From positions 1,550,001 to 1,614,000 of the forward strand of contig QXCW01000002.1 in NCBI GenBank assembly GCA_003550275.1: a DNA stretch of 64,000 bases, written 5' to 3'. The stretch comes from Flavobacteriaceae bacterium MAR_2010_72 (GTDB lineage Bacteria; Bacteroidota; Bacteroidia; Flavobacteriales; Flavobacteriaceae). The translations under genes were made by a program, and so were the position numbers. Shown here piece by piece: positions 25,784 to 35,298 of the stretch (position 1 is the first letter of the stretch; each line of letters opens with the position of its first letter). The notes beneath the pieces were generated by a model. That model searched no databases. It saw only the letters and a program-made list of their open reading frames with translations, and was not told the DNA's origin.

Positions 25784-27136
25784 ATGGTGCAATTACAAAA
25801 AGGGAGTAAAAAACTGCTAAATGCTTGGGCGTTTTATGATTGGGCAAACTCCGTTTATACCCTAACCATCGCCTCCACAATTTTTCCAATTTTTTATGGA
25901 ACTCTAAATTTTTTAGACGGTAACCAAGTCCATGCTTTCGGTTTTGAAATTAAGAATACGGCATTAATTTCGTTCGTAACAGCCGTTACATTTTTAGTGG
26001 TCGCTTTTATATCTCCTCTATTATCAGGAATTGCCGATTATGTGGGAAACAAAAAGGTGTTCATGAAGTTTTTTTGTTATATAGGTGGTTTGGGCTGTAT
26101 AGGGCTGTATTGGTTTAGTTTAGAATATATTTATTGGAGTTTGTTGTTTTATTTCTTTGGTTTAATAGGCTATTGGGGAAGCCTAGTATTTTATAATTCA
26201 TATTTACCAGACATTGCATATGAAGAGCAACAGGACAAAATTAGTGCCAAAGGCTTTAGTATGGGGTATATAGGGAGTGTAACGCTACTACTTATAAACT
26301 TGGCTATGGTGATGTATCCTCAATGGTTTGGCTTCGATATTGGAACCACCGAGGCCGAAAAGGATGCCGCTTCAATTTTGGCAATGCGTTCTTCTTTTAT
26401 TACTGTGGGATTATGGTGGATCGTGTTTAGTCAGTATACCTTTATGGTTTTACCAAAAGGTGTTTCAAACGGACATAAAGTAACTAGAGCGGTTATTTTT
26501 AATGGATTTAAAGAATTAAAGATAGTTTGGAAGGGCTTAACCCATAATTTAAGGTTGAAGCGCTATTTGCGTGCTTTTTTCGTCTATAGCATGGCAGTAC
26601 AAACTATTATGTTGGTTGCTACTTATTTTGGAGAACAAGAGATTAGCTGGGGGGGCGAAAGCGAAAAAACCATGGGTTTAATAGTGAGTATTTTAGTGAT
26701 TCAAATTGTGGCTGTATTTGGCGCTGTTTTAACCTCAAGAGCATCAGCAAAATTTGGTAATATCCAAACCTTAATAGTTATTAACTTTATATGGATGAGC
26801 TTGTGTTTTTATGGATATTTTGTTGAAACACCTATTCAGTTTTATATCACCGCAGCTTTTGTAGGTTTGGTCATGGGCGGTATACAAGCATTATCAAGAT
26901 CAACATATTCTAAATTTTTACCTGAAACCAAAGACACAACCTCATATTTTAGCTTTTTTGATGTTGCTGAAAAAATTGGAATTGTAATTGGTATGGCCAT
27001 TTATGGTGCTATTGACCAAATTACGGGAAGTATGCGCAATGCCATATTGTTTCTTTTTATTTTCTTTTTGATAGGAATCATCTTATTATTTAAGGTTCCA
27101 AGAGAAAAACCTTCTAAAATAAAAAAGCCACTTTAA
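25784..27136 (+). CDS. MFS transporter, UMF1 (Atg22-like) family
   Basis: A 450-residue transporter with about 12 membrane helices. The N-terminal NAWAFYDWANSVYTLTIAST is the signature of the UMF1/vacuole-effluxer Atg22-like branch of the major facilitator superfamily. In yeast Atg22 exports amino acids from the vacuole; bacterial substrates are unknown. I start at 25784, directly after the terminator of the previous gene. Its mRNA must therefore be leaderless, have a promoter inside the upstream hairpin region, or arise by read-through from the M48 gene. Confidence 0.85.
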   Translation: MVQLQKGSKKLLNAWAFYDWANSVYTLTIASTIFPIFYGTLNFLDGNQVHAFGFEIKNTALISFVTAVTFLVVAFISPLLSGIADYVGNKKVFMKFFCYIGGLGCIGLYWFSLEYIYWSLLFYFFGLIGYWGSLVFYNSYLPDIAYEEQQDKISAKGFSMGYIGSVTLLLINLAMVMYPQWFGFDIGTTEAEKDAASILAMRSSFITVGLWWIVFSQYTFMVLPKGVSNGHKVTRAVIFNGFKELKIVWKGLTHNLRLKRYLRAFFVYSMAVQTIMLVATYFGEQEISWGGESEKTMGLIVSILVIQIVAVFGAVLTSRASAKFGNIQTLIVINFIWMSLCFYGYFVETPIQFYITAAFVGLVMGGIQALSRSTYSKFLPETKDTTSYFSFFDVAEKIGIVIGMAIYGAIDQITGSMRNAILFLFIFFLIGIILLFKVPREKPSKIKKPL

Positions 27137-27154
27137 TATGAAAGCGGCTTTTTT
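27121..27154. terminator. Bidirectional terminator between MFS and DUF2807 genes
   Basis: AAAAAAGCC/GGCTTTTTT with CTTT/GAAAG inner pairing and one mismatch. The stem begins within the last codons of the MFS gene. Confidence 0.75.
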
Positions 27155-27170
27155 AACGACTTAGCTTACG

Positions 27171-27899
27171 TTAATTACTTATCCTTCCAGATCCTGCGAC
27201 TTTGGTGTCTTCAGTTTTAGGATTTCCTTTATATTTTACATCTCCAGAACCAGCAACACGAGCTTTTAAACTAACATTGCTGACCACCTCAGCATCACCA
27301 GAACCAGCAACTGATACATCGGTATTATTGGCCTGTAAATTAAATCCGTGAAAATCTCCCGAACCGGCCACATTGGCATCAAGGTCGTTAGCACGTCCTT
27401 TTAGTGTTAAATCGCCTGAACCTGCTATACTCGCTTTAACCGAGGTTACTTCAATATCTAGAACAATGTCTCCAGAACCTGCTAGAGACACTTTGAAATC
27501 GTTAGCAACAATTTTGTCTTTATTAGTCAATTTGCCATCGCCCGCTAGACCAACACTACTAATATCCTTAAAAGGGATCGTAATTTTTATAGTGCGATCA
27601 CCGCTAGGTTTTAAGTTGTAATTCTTTTCAGTTTTTACATGAAGTTTGTTGTTTTTTACTTCGGTTACTACATGCTTCAATAGGTTTTCTTCGCCTTCAA
27701 TGGTAATGTTGCCTTCATTGCCAGCTACTAGAATATAGTCGAATGACCCGGCACAACTAATGCCTTCATAATCTCCTGTTGTTCGAGTAATAGTGGTCAC
27801 TTTTCCGTTACCTTTTACTGTTTCTCCGTTTTCCCAAAATTGGGCATAACCAGTAGTGATAAATAATAATGCTGCGATTGATAAAATGCTTGTTTTCAT
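27171..27899 (-). CDS. Head GIN domain (DUF2807) secreted protein
   Basis: A 242-residue secreted protein: signal peptide (about 1-19), then a DUF2807 (head GIN domain) beta-helix with a recurring VAGSGD motif (SLAGSGDIVLDIEV, SIAGSGDLTLKG, NVAGSGDFHGF, SVAGSGDAEV, RVAGSGDVKY), each repeat of about 18-20 residues forming one coil. Function unknown; such proteins are often regulated by envelope-related sigma factors in Bacteroidota. It is last in the ECF sigma operon, 23 bases after a DUF4097-like gene that has the same beta-helix logic. Confidence 0.85.
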   Translation of the reverse strand: MKTSILSIAALLFITTGYAQFWENGETVKGNGKVTTITRTTGDYEGISCAGSFDYILVAGNEGNITIEGEENLLKHVVTEVKNNKLHVKTEKNYNLKPSGDRTIKITIPFKDISSVGLAGDGKLTNKDKIVANDFKVSLAGSGDIVLDIEVTSVKASIAGSGDLTLKGRANDLDANVAGSGDFHGFNLQANNTDVSVAGSGDAEVVSNVSLKARVAGSGDVKYKGNPKTEDTKVAGSGRISN

Positions 27900-27922
27900 A
27901 ATAATGATTTTTGATTGATGAA

Positions 27923-29008
27923 TTAATTAACTTTTTTTAGTGAAACATTTCCATAGCTTGAATTGATTTGTATTAAATTCGAACTATTTGAACTTCCGTA
28001 TGAACCTGAATAATGTTTTTTAGAGGATTGTACATTTTTTTTACTAATATCTAAAGATTCATGGTCCCTTAACGATGCATGTTCTAAATCAACGTTGAAT
28101 TTGAAACTATAACCAGAATTGAAACCTACTGTGATTCCTGCATAGTCAGCATCGATTTTTAAGTTACCAGCATTAGCAGTCATTTGCTTGATTTCAATTG
28201 AACCATAATCTGCCTTTAAACTAACGTCTTTATAAATATCACCAATTCGTGTGGTTAAATAATCGCCATTTCCGGTAACGGAATTGGCTTTTTCTATATG
28301 TATTGAACCATAGTCACAGTTGTAGCTGACATCTTCTGCCACTTCGATTACAGATTTGCTGTAATCGGCACTTATTTGAAGATTTTTTGTTTTACCAACT
28401 GTATATCCACTGTAATCGGCATTGATCTTTCCACTTTTAATATATTCAAAATAGCTGTTGTTGGTGTAATCAAAATTGATGACATTGCCGTCGGCCATTA
28501 AGGATTTGGTAGTTATTTTACCGTAATCACAATTGATTGTGGCTTTTCCTTCCAATTTATCGAGATCGATACTACCATAATCATTGTTTAAATCGACATT
28601 GTTGGTTATTGGCATTTTAATAATGTAATTGATTTCCATATTAACATTATTGTTTTTGCTCCAATTCCACCATGAATTATTGCTTTTTGAAAACACGGTT
28701 TCAGCTGAAACTAATTGTCCTGATGCAGAAAATTTTACATCGATGTCGTTTAATTTCTTTTGCACTTTCTCTTCATCATTGCCATTAGTTTTTATTTTAA
28801 CTTCAATAACAATTCTGTTCTCATTCCAAGTGGTGACGTTAATGTTGCCATAACTATTGTCAACTTTAAGGGTAGCATTGGCACTAACATTATACTCCTT
28901 TTTAATCGTTTTTTCTTTGGTATGCTTACCTTTCCAGTTGCTTGCCAACGAAATGGTGGGAATCATAAGCAATATTACAACTGCTTTATATAGTAATTTT
29001 GTGTTCAT
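27923..29008 (-). CDS. Secreted DUF4097-like beta-helix protein
   Basis: A 361-residue protein with a signal peptide (about 1-22) and a long right-handed beta-helix-like region with recurring 'DYGSI/ADYSG' steps (NNDYGSIDLDK, NCDYGKITTK, NADYSGYTVG, SADYSKSVIE, NCDYGSIHIEK, KADYGSIEIKQ). The style matches putative auto-transporter adhesin / DUF4097 proteins. Its 5' end overlaps the anti-sigma-like gene by 23 bases, so the two are translationally coupled. The substrate or partner is unknown. Confidence 0.78.
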   Translation of the reverse strand: MNTKLLYKAVVILLMIPTISLASNWKGKHTKEKTIKKEYNVSANATLKVDNSYGNINVTTWNENRIVIEVKIKTNGNDEEKVQKKLNDIDVKFSASGQLVSAETVFSKSNNSWWNWSKNNNVNMEINYIIKMPITNNVDLNNDYGSIDLDKLEGKATINCDYGKITTKSLMADGNVINFDYTNNSYFEYIKSGKINADYSGYTVGKTKNLQISADYSKSVIEVAEDVSYNCDYGSIHIEKANSVTGNGDYLTTRIGDIYKDVSLKADYGSIEIKQMTANAGNLKIDADYAGITVGFNSGYSFKFNVDLEHASLRDHESLDISKKNVQSSKKHYSGSYGSSNSSNLIQINSSYGNVSLKKVN

Positions 29009-29549
29009 CGTTGTTTTGGTTTAATTGTTTAACTTCTTCAATTTGTATTAATACGTTTTTTAATAGATCTATTCTGCTTTGAAAATTGGAAATCATGGCA
29101 TAAATCACACGTTTGTCGTCTCCGCTTTTAATGAGGTCGATTTTTAGTGTTTCATAGGCTTTTTCCAAATGTTTAATTTGTTTTAGAGCATCATCTATTA
29201 TGGCGTTAGTTTCTGCTGAGCGCTCATTGTTTAGTGCTGCCAACTCTGTTGCTATAGTAGTGTTAAAAAAATCTTGAGTATTTGATAACTCTGGTGAAAT
29301 ACTTGCTAAATCTTTGGCTTCTGGTTGTTGTTGCAATACCGTAATTAAACTGAAACACAGTACTAAAGATGCTGCTACCGCCAAAAGTGGCTTCCAATAA
29401 TTTTTATTTGATGCTTTTAAATCAATAATATTACTTTGTTGCCCTTTTAATTTATTTAAGAAACGCTCTTGATGCCCATCGTTCGGGTTTTCAACATCAA
29501 ACTCATTTCTTAAGTTTTCAAAAATGGTACCTATATCTTTGTTCATCAT
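28986..29549 (-). CDS. Putative anti-sigma factor (membrane protein)
   Basis: A 187-residue single-pass protein: cytoplasmic N-terminus (1-50), one membrane helix (about 51-70, PLLAVAASLVLCFSLITVL) and a mostly helical periplasmic part (75-187). It begins one base after the sigma factor gene ends and overlaps the next gene. Position and topology are those of an anti-sigma factor, but there is no zinc-binding HxxxCxxC motif, so the assignment rests on context. The C-terminal coiled region may sense an envelope signal. Confidence 0.68.
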   Translation of the reverse strand: MMNKDIGTIFENLRNEFDVENPNDGHQERFLNKLKGQQSNIIDLKASNKNYWKPLLAVAASLVLCFSLITVLQQQPEAKDLASISPELSNTQDFFNTTIATELAALNNERSAETNAIIDDALKQIKHLEKAYETLKIDLIKSGDDKRVIYAMISNFQSRIDLLKNVLIQIEEVKQLNQNNDEHKITI

Positions 29550-29550
29550 T

Positions 29551-30111
29551 TTATAATTGTGCCGATGGCATTAACTTTTGTCTTAAACTATCTTTGGCTC
29601 TTGAAATCATGGTTCTGCAATTGGCATAAGAAATATTCATTATATCACAGATTTCTTCATAATCATAGCCTTCAATTAAATGTAATGTGAGACCAATTTG
29701 ATAATTTTCCTTGAGCGATTTCATTGTCTCCATAATTTGGGCTGCTTTTACATAAGTAAACTCATAATTAGTTTCGTTATCAGATTCATCTTCAACCTTA
29801 TATATGACTTTATCTAAAGGCACTTCACTGTATTTACTGTTTTTTTTGTAATGATAAATACTGTTGTTGATCACAATTCGTTTTAACCAAGAACCAAAGG
29901 TTGAAACCTCATTTAAACTATCAAGCTTTGTAAAAGCGGTCAAGAATGAATCTTGCATGATGTCTTCTGCTTCAAAACTGTCTTTTACAATTCTGAATGC
30001 TGCATTGTACATGGCATGATAATACCTATTGTAAACCTCAAGTTGTGCCTGTTGGTTTCCAAGTTTACATAGCGCGATTAACTGCTCGATATTTTGATTG
30101 GCTAGTGTCAA
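29551..30111 (-). CDS. ECF-type RNA polymerase sigma factor
   Basis: A 186-residue sigma-70 family factor with region 2 (about 25-90, AAFRIVKDSFEAEDIMQDSFLTAF and FGSWLKRIVINNSI) and region 4 (about 125-180, YDYEEICDIMNISYANCRTMISRAKDSLRQKL), without regions 1 and 3. It heads a four-gene operon whose other members are membrane or secreted proteins, which suggests an envelope-stress or surface-remodelling regulon that includes its own operon. No clear TAnnTTTG promoter lies upstream, so autoregulation is possible. Confidence 0.88.
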   Translation of the reverse strand: MTLANQNIEQLIALCKLGNQQAQLEVYNRYYHAMYNAAFRIVKDSFEAEDIMQDSFLTAFTKLDSLNEVSTFGSWLKRIVINNSIYHYKKNSKYSEVPLDKVIYKVEDESDNETNYEFTYVKAAQIMETMKSLKENYQIGLTLHLIEGYDYEEICDIMNISYANCRTMISRAKDSLRQKLMPSAQL

Positions 30112-30208
30112 AAAACAAATGCTTTAGTATAAAGATGAATCACTTTATGAATTGTTACACTTTGACTAAAAAAAGTTTTTAGTTGTAGATTTATTAATGG
30201 CATAACTA

Positions 30209-30237
30209 TTGAATTTATATAAAAGTAAACAACTTTG
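30209..30237 (+). promoter_or_regulatory. Possible lon promoter
   Basis: TTG (30209-30211), 18-base spacer, CAACTTTG (30230-30237), one base off consensus. The implied leader before lon is about 100 bases. Confidence 0.4.
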
Positions 30238-30341
30238 TTGATTCTATAAACAACTGGTAATCAATTAAAAAAAGTTTAAGTATAATTTATAAATGATAAA
30301 TAATTCTGTAGTTTTAATGACAGAATGACCTAAATAATTTT

Positions 30342-32792
30342 ATGGCAAAATCTAATTTTATAAGTTTTGACAGTTTGTCATTGCAGGAGTTTGATGAAAA
30401 TTCTGAACTCATACCTTTAATGACACCTGAAGACGAAGCAGAAATAAATAATGAATTACTTCCCGAATCGTTACCTATTTTACCGCTACGTAATACCGTT
30501 TTATTTCCTGGTGTTGTAATTCCTATTACTGCGGGACGTGATAAATCTATTCGCCTTATTAACGACGCTAATAAGGGAAGCAAGGTTATTGGTGTAGTGT
30601 CTCAAATAGATGAAAACATTGAAGACCCTAGTGGCAAAGACATTTTCACAACTGGTACCGTGGCTCGTATTCTTAAAGTTTTAAAAATGCCAGACGGGAA
30701 TACAACCATTATTATTCAAGGTAAAAAACGCTTTGAAATTAATAAAGTACTTGCAGAGGCACCTTATATCATGGCGTCTGTAAGGGATATAGGTGAAGTT
30801 AAACCTGCAGTGGATAACCAAGAGTTTTCGGCGATTATTGATTCTATAAAGGATCTAGCCTTGCAGATTATAAAAGACAGTCCGAATATACCAACAGAAG
30901 CTTCGTTTGCTATTAAAAATATTGAAAGCAGTTCGTTTTTGGTAAATTTTGTGTCCTCCAACATGAATCTATCTGTTGAAGAAAAACAAAAATTACTCGA
31001 GATAAACGATCTCAAGGAACGCGCACTTGCTACACTTAAGTATATGAATGTTGAGTTTCAAAAGTTAGAACTCAAAAATGATATTCAATCAAAGGTGCAA
31101 AGCGATATGAGTCAGCAGCAGCGCGAATATTTCTTACATCAACAAATGAAAACCATTCAGGAAGAACTTGGAGGGGTTTCTTATGATGAGGAAATTGAAG
31201 AAATGAAAGTTCGTGCCGAAGAAAAACTGTGGGATGATAAGGTTGAGGATCATTTCAACAAAGAAATTGCAAAACTTCAACGTATGAACCCTCAAGTTGC
31301 CGAGTATTCCATACAACGAAACTATCTCGACTTGTTTTTAGACTTACCTTGGAATGAATTCAGCAAGGATAAGTTTGATCTCAAGCGAGCGATGCGTATT
31401 TTGGATCGGGATCATTATGGTCTAGAAGATGTAAAGCGTCGAATAATTGAATATTTAGCGGTGTTGAAGCTTCGTAACGACATGAAGTCGCCAATACTTT
31501 GTTTTTATGGGCCTCCTGGAGTTGGTAAAACTTCTTTGGGGAAGTCAATTGCTGAAGCCTTGGGACGTGAATATGTTAGAATGTCTTTAGGTGGTTTACG
31601 TGACGAAGCCGAAATTCGTGGTCATCGCAAAACATACATTGGTGCCATGCCTGGTAGGATTCTTCAAAGCTTGAAAAAAGCTGGAACATCCAATCCCGTA
31701 TTTGTTTTGGATGAGATTGATAAATTATCTAATTCGCATCAAGGAGATCCATCATCGGCAATGTTAGAAGTTTTAGACCCCGAGCAAAACAATGAGTTTT
31801 ATGATAACTTCCTTGAAATGGGATTTGATCTCTCAAAAGTAATGTTTATAGCAACTTCTAATAGCTTAAACACCATACAACCAGCGTTAAGGGACCGTAT
31901 GGAGATCATTAATGTTACTGGTTATACTATTGAAGAAAAGGTTGAAATAGCGAAACGCCATTTATTGCCAAAGCAACTAAAGGAACATGGACTTGAAACT
32001 AAACATTTAAAGATTGCAAAGCCACAACTCGAAAAAATTGTTGAAGGTTATACACGCGAATCTGGTGTACGTGGTTTGGAAAAACAGATTGCTAAAATGG
32101 TTCGTCATGCGGCCAAAAATATAGCAATGGAGGAAACTTATAATCTAAAAGTAACTAACGACGATGTTATTGAAGTATTAGGTTCACCAAAGTTGGAACG
32201 TGATAAATATGAAAATAACAATGTTGCAGGCGTAGTAACTGGATTGGCTTGGACAAAAGTTGGAGGTGATATTCTATTTATAGAGTCTATTTTATCTAAA
32301 GGCAAAGGAAACCTTACTGTTACCGGTAATTTAGGTAAGGTAATGAAGGAATCCGCAACAATTGCAATGGAATACATTAAGGCCAATGCTGATGAATTTG
32401 GAATTGCTTCTGAAGTATTTGAAAACTATAATGTGCATATTCATGTGCCCGAAGGAGCCACGCCAAAGGATGGGCCTAGTGCTGGTGTAACCATGTTGAC
32501 ATCGTTGGTGTCTTTATTCACCCAAAGAAAAGTTAAGAACAGTTTGGCAATGACGGGAGAAATAACACTTCGAGGAAAAGTATTGCCAGTAGGAGGGATA
32601 AAAGAGAAAATATTGGCTGCTAAACGCGCTAGAATAAAGGAGATATTGCTTTGTGAAGAAAACAAACGTGATATTGAGGAAATTAAACCCGAGTATTTAA
32701 AAGGCTTGAAGTTTCATTATGTCACTGATATGAGTGACGTTTTGAAATTGGCGCTAACAAATCAAAAGGTTAAAAATGCCAAGAAGTTATAA
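30342..32792 (+). CDS. lon: ATP-dependent protease Lon
   Basis: An 816-residue LonA protease that degrades misfolded and regulatory proteins. The N-terminal substrate domain (about 45-240) is followed by a coiled region, the AAA+ module with Walker [10 protein letters not shown] and a DEIDK Walker B, the sensor region, and the protease domain with catalytic S713 (PKDGPSAG) and K756 ([11 protein letters not shown]), spaced 43 residues as in E. coli. An acidic N-terminal extension (about 1-45) is typical of Flavobacteriia. It is monocistronic with its own terminator. Confidence 0.96.
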   Translation: MAKSNFISFDSLSLQEFDENSELIPLMTPEDEAEINNELLPESLPILPLRNTVLFPGVVIPITAGRDKSIRLINDANKGSKVIGVVSQIDENIEDPSGKDIFTTGTVARILKVLKMPDGNTTIIIQGKKRFEINKVLAEAPYIMASVRDIGEVKPAVDNQEFSAIIDSIKDLALQIIKDSPNIPTEASFAIKNIESSSFLVNFVSSNMNLSVEEKQKLLEINDLKERALATLKYMNVEFQKLELKNDIQSKVQSDMSQQQREYFLHQQMKTIQEELGGVSYDEEIEEMKVRAEEKLWDDKVEDHFNKEIAKLQRMNPQVAEYSIQRNYLDLFLDLPWNEFSKDKFDLKRAMRILDRDHYGLEDVKRRIIEYLAVLKLRNDMKSPILCFYGPPGVGKTSLGKSIAEALGREYVRMSLGGLRDEAEIRGHRKTYIGAMPGRILQSLKKAGTSNPVFVLDEIDKLSNSHQGDPSSAMLEVLDPEQNNEFYDNFLEMGFDLSKVMFIATSNSLNTIQPALRDRMEIINVTGYTIEEKVEIAKRHLLPKQLKEHGLETKHLKIAKPQLEKIVEGYTRESGVRGLEKQIAKMVRHAAKNIAMEETYNLKVTNDDVIEVLGSPKLERDKYENNNVAGVVTGLAWTKVGGDILFIESILSKGKGNLTVTGNLGKVMKESATIAMEYIKANADEFGIASEVFENYNVHIHVPEGATPKDGPSAGVTMLTSLVSLFTQRKVKNSLAMTGEITLRGKVLPVGGIKEKILAAKRARIKEILLCEENKRDIEEIKPEYLKGLKFHYVTDMSDVLKLALTNQKVKNAKKL

Positions 32793-32795
32793 AAT

Positions 32796-32823
32796 AAACC
32801 CCAACACGTAGTTGGGGTTTTTT
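32796..32823 (+). terminator. lon terminator
   Basis: AAACCCCAAC (32796-32805) pairs perfectly with GTTGGGGTTT (32811-32820), followed by a T tract. Confidence 0.88.
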
Positions 32824-32887
32824 GATGCGTTAAAAATAAAACAGCGATGCCCTCGTTTTAAGATAGATTTATTTACTTTGCAGACTT

Positions 32888-33907
32888 ATGCTAAAGAGGG
32901 TTGCCACTATATTTTGTTTAACATGGACTACATTGACTTTTGCGCAATTAGGTGGTGAGTCTACTTATCAGTTTTTGAATTTAATATCTTCACCTAGACA
33001 GGCTGCATTAGGAGGGAAAGTAATCACAAACTATGATTATGACGTCACAGCAGGACTATACAACCCAGCTTCAATTAATGTAGAAATGGATAACCAATTG
33101 GCTTTGAATTATTCCAGTTATCTAGGCGGGATTAGTTATGGTACAGCAGCGTATGCTTACACTTGGGACCGAAGAGTTCAGACCTTTCATATTGGAATGA
33201 CCTATATCAATTATGGAAGTTTTGACGGCTATGATCTTGATGGGAATTCTACCGGGTCGTTTACAGGAAATGAAGCAGCTTTATCTGTTGGATATGCTGC
33301 ACAATTGGGTAGGTCAGATTTTTATGGAGGCGTCAATGTTAAACTTATTACATCAAAACTAGAGCAATATAATTCTATAGGAGCTGCGTTGGATTTGGGA
33401 TTGATTTATATTGATGACCGACTGGGGTTTCATGCAGCCTTAACCGTTAGAAATTTAGGAGCCCAAATTGTAACTTATGCAGGAACCAATGAAAAATTAC
33501 CATTAGAAGTTAATGTAGGGTTGTCACAAACTTTGGAAAACGTTCCAATTCGATGGCATTTAACCTTCGAGAATTTGCAAAAATGGCCTATTGGTGTTTC
33601 AAACCCTGCAAGAGCGACAACAGATTTAAATGGAAATCAAACACAGGAAAAAGTAGGTTTTGTAAACGAAGTATTCCGACACACTATAATTGGTGCAGAA
33701 TTGTTTCCAGAAAAAGGCTTTAATGTAAGATTAGGTTTTAACTTTAGACGATCAGAAGAATTAAAAATTTTGGAGCAACGAAATTTTTCAGGATTATCTG
33801 TTGGAATTGGATTAAAATTGAATAAAATGCGCTTTAGTTATACCCATGCAAGGTATTCAAGTGCTTCAAATACCAGTTTTTTTGGTCTACAACTAGATTT
33901 ACAATAG
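32888..33907 (+). CDS. porQ: Type IX secretion system protein PorQ
   Basis: A 339-residue outer-membrane barrel with a signal peptide (about 1-19, TFAQ). The mature N-terminus GGESTYQFLNLISSPRQAAL with GGK is the PorQ signature. The rest is a 14-strand FadL/PorV-like barrel. PorQ works in the T9SS attachment complex with PorU, PorV and PorZ, where cargo is released from its sorting domain and anchored. The gene precedes cmk with a 1-base gap, a pairing I recall in other Flavobacteriia. Confidence 0.88.
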   Translation: MLKRVATIFCLTWTTLTFAQLGGESTYQFLNLISSPRQAALGGKVITNYDYDVTAGLYNPASINVEMDNQLALNYSSYLGGISYGTAAYAYTWDRRVQTFHIGMTYINYGSFDGYDLDGNSTGSFTGNEAALSVGYAAQLGRSDFYGGVNVKLITSKLEQYNSIGAALDLGLIYIDDRLGFHAALTVRNLGAQIVTYAGTNEKLPLEVNVGLSQTLENVPIRWHLTFENLQKWPIGVSNPARATTDLNGNQTQEKVGFVNEVFRHTIIGAELFPEKGFNVRLGFNFRRSEELKILEQRNFSGLSVGIGLKLNKMRFSYTHARYSSASNTSFFGLQLDLQ

Positions 33908-33908
33908 C

Positions 33909-34616
33909 ATGAAAAAAATTACCATAGCCATAGACGGATTTTCTTCCACCGGAAAAAGTACCGTTGCAAAACAATTGGCTGCTGCATTAGGGTATGTGTA
34001 CGTTGATACGGGTGCTATGTACAGAGCTATGACTTTGTTTGCTATGCAAAAAAAATTAATAGGCGAAGACTACTTCAATAAAGACCAGTTGATTTCCATG
34101 CTCGATAAAGTGCACATTTCATTTGAATTTAATGAGGCATTAGGATTCGCTGAAGTTTACCTAAATGGTGAGAATGTTGAAAACGCTATCAGAACCTTAG
34201 AAGTATCGCAATATGTAAGCCAGATTTCGGCTATTTCAGAAATACGACAACAACTAGTTCAACAGCAGCAACAATTAGGTAAGGGTAAAGGTGTAGTAAT
34301 GGATGGTCGTGATATTGGAACCGTAGTGTTTCCAGATGCAGAATTGAAGATTTTTATGACAGCCTCACCAGACACTAGGGCAGAGCGCCGCTATAAAGAA
34401 CTTTTAGACAAGGGTGAAGATATTAGCTATAAGGATGTTCTGGAAAATGTAAAATCTAGAGATTATTTAGATTCAAATAGAAAAGATTCGCCGCTAATAA
34501 AGGCAAACGATGCTATAGAAATTGATAATTCAAAATTAACTTTAGAACAACAATTCAAAACAGTTTTAAAATTAGCAAAGTCAGCAATTGAGATGGAAAA
34601 TAAAAAGGCGAATTAA
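33909..34616 (+). CDS. cmk: (d)CMP kinase
   Basis: A 235-residue nucleoside monophosphate kinase that phosphorylates CMP and dCMP. Seen are the P-loop GFSSTGKSTVAKQLA, YVDTGAMYRA, the CMP-binding MDGRDIGTVVFPDAELKIF, and RRYKE...SRDYLDSNRKDSPL. It overlaps functionally with pyrimidine metabolism but is coupled here to porQ. Its stop codon lies inside the loop of a terminator hairpin (34602-34628), so the last codons form half of the terminator stem. Confidence 0.93.
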   Translation: MKKITIAIDGFSSTGKSTVAKQLAAALGYVYVDTGAMYRAMTLFAMQKKLIGEDYFNKDQLISMLDKVHISFEFNEALGFAEVYLNGENVENAIRTLEVSQYVSQISAISEIRQQLVQQQQQLGKGKGVVMDGRDIGTVVFPDAELKIFMTASPDTRAERRYKELLDKGEDISYKDVLENVKSRDYLDSNRKDSPLIKANDAIEIDNSKLTLEQQFKTVLKLAKSAIEMENKKAN

Positions 34617-34630
34617 TGCCGCCTTTTTGT
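34602..34630. terminator. cmk terminator overlapping its stop codon
   Basis: AAAAAGGCG (34602-34610) pairs with CGCCTTTTT (34620-34628). The cmk TAA (34614-34616) is in the loop. It also serves the converging LysM gene. Confidence 0.8.
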
Positions 34631-34641
34631 TGGAATATGTA

Positions 34642-35019
34642 TTACAAATTTGGAATTATAAGTTCTTGATCAGGGTAAATTAAATCTGGATTTTTTAGAA
34701 TATCACTATTGGCCTGAAAAATTTTATGGTATTTCATTGGGTCGCCATAATAATGTTTAGCAATTCTTCCTAAAGTTTCACCAGATTTCACAGTGTGCCT
34801 GTGGTAAACAGATTCATCAGCAACTCTGATATCTGCTTTGATATCATTGGGATTGTCTCCACCTATTGCCTTGATTTTATCCCAAAGGGCATTTTTTTCG
34901 TATTGTGTTTTCGCAGTTCCTTTTATTTTTAAAATGCCATTTTCTTCTTCAACAGCGCCATTTTGAATGTTTAATTCTTGTCCTAAATCTAGCACGCTTT
35001 GATATTTAGCCTTAACCAT
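34642..35019 (-). CDS. LysM/BON protein resembling K-binding protein Kbp (YgaU)
   Basis: A 125-residue cytoplasmic protein (no signal peptide): a partial BON-like domain (about 10-65, IQNGAVEEENGILKIKGTAK) then a LysM domain (about 72-123, HRHTVKSGETLGRIAKHYYGD, with the end DLIYPDQELIIP). The order and the LysM sequence closely recall E. coli Kbp, a small BON-LysM protein that binds potassium inside the cell. This one is shorter at the N-terminus. A peptidoglycan role is unlikely without export. Confidence 0.78.
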   Translation of the reverse strand: MVKAKYQSVLDLGQELNIQNGAVEEENGILKIKGTAKTQYEKNALWDKIKAIGGDNPNDIKADIRVADESVYHRHTVKSGETLGRIAKHYYGDPMKYHKIFQANSDILKNPDLIYPDQELIIPNL

Positions 35020-35145
35020 GGTTTTTTGTTTTTTGGTTTATATGGTAAATATATCTAATTACTTTAAAAATTTAAAGACTTTAAAAAGAGACTTTTCAAC
35101 AATTAATTTTACTCATTGTCAAAGGGTTAGGATATTCAACTTTTT

Positions 35146-35176
35146 TTTGATTTATATGAATAAAATTGTATTTTTG
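35146..35176 (+). promoter_or_regulatory. rpsA promoter
   Basis: TTTG (35146-35149), 19-base spacer, TATTTTTG (35169-35176): a textbook Bacteroidota promoter. The implied transcript starts near 35183, leaving a leader of about 115 bases. Confidence 0.7.
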
Positions 35177-35183
35177 CACTCCT

Positions 35184-35298
35184 TTTAGCGACGCATAGGA
35201 AAGATAAAAGGATTAAAAGAGAACTAAAAATAACACTTCTGTCTGTTATTCGCATAAAATTTTCCTAGACAAACAGAATACAAATTAATAATCAGCAT
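35184..35298 (+). promoter_or_regulatory. Structured rpsA mRNA leader
   Basis: The leader can fold into an outer stem, TAGGAAA (35196-35202) with TTTCCTA (35261-35267), enclosing a perfect hairpin AATAACA (35229-35235) with TGTTATT (35244-35250) and an 8-base loop. Ribosomal protein S1 represses its own translation in E. coli, so a leader target site for S1 autoregulation is plausible here. Confidence 0.5.
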
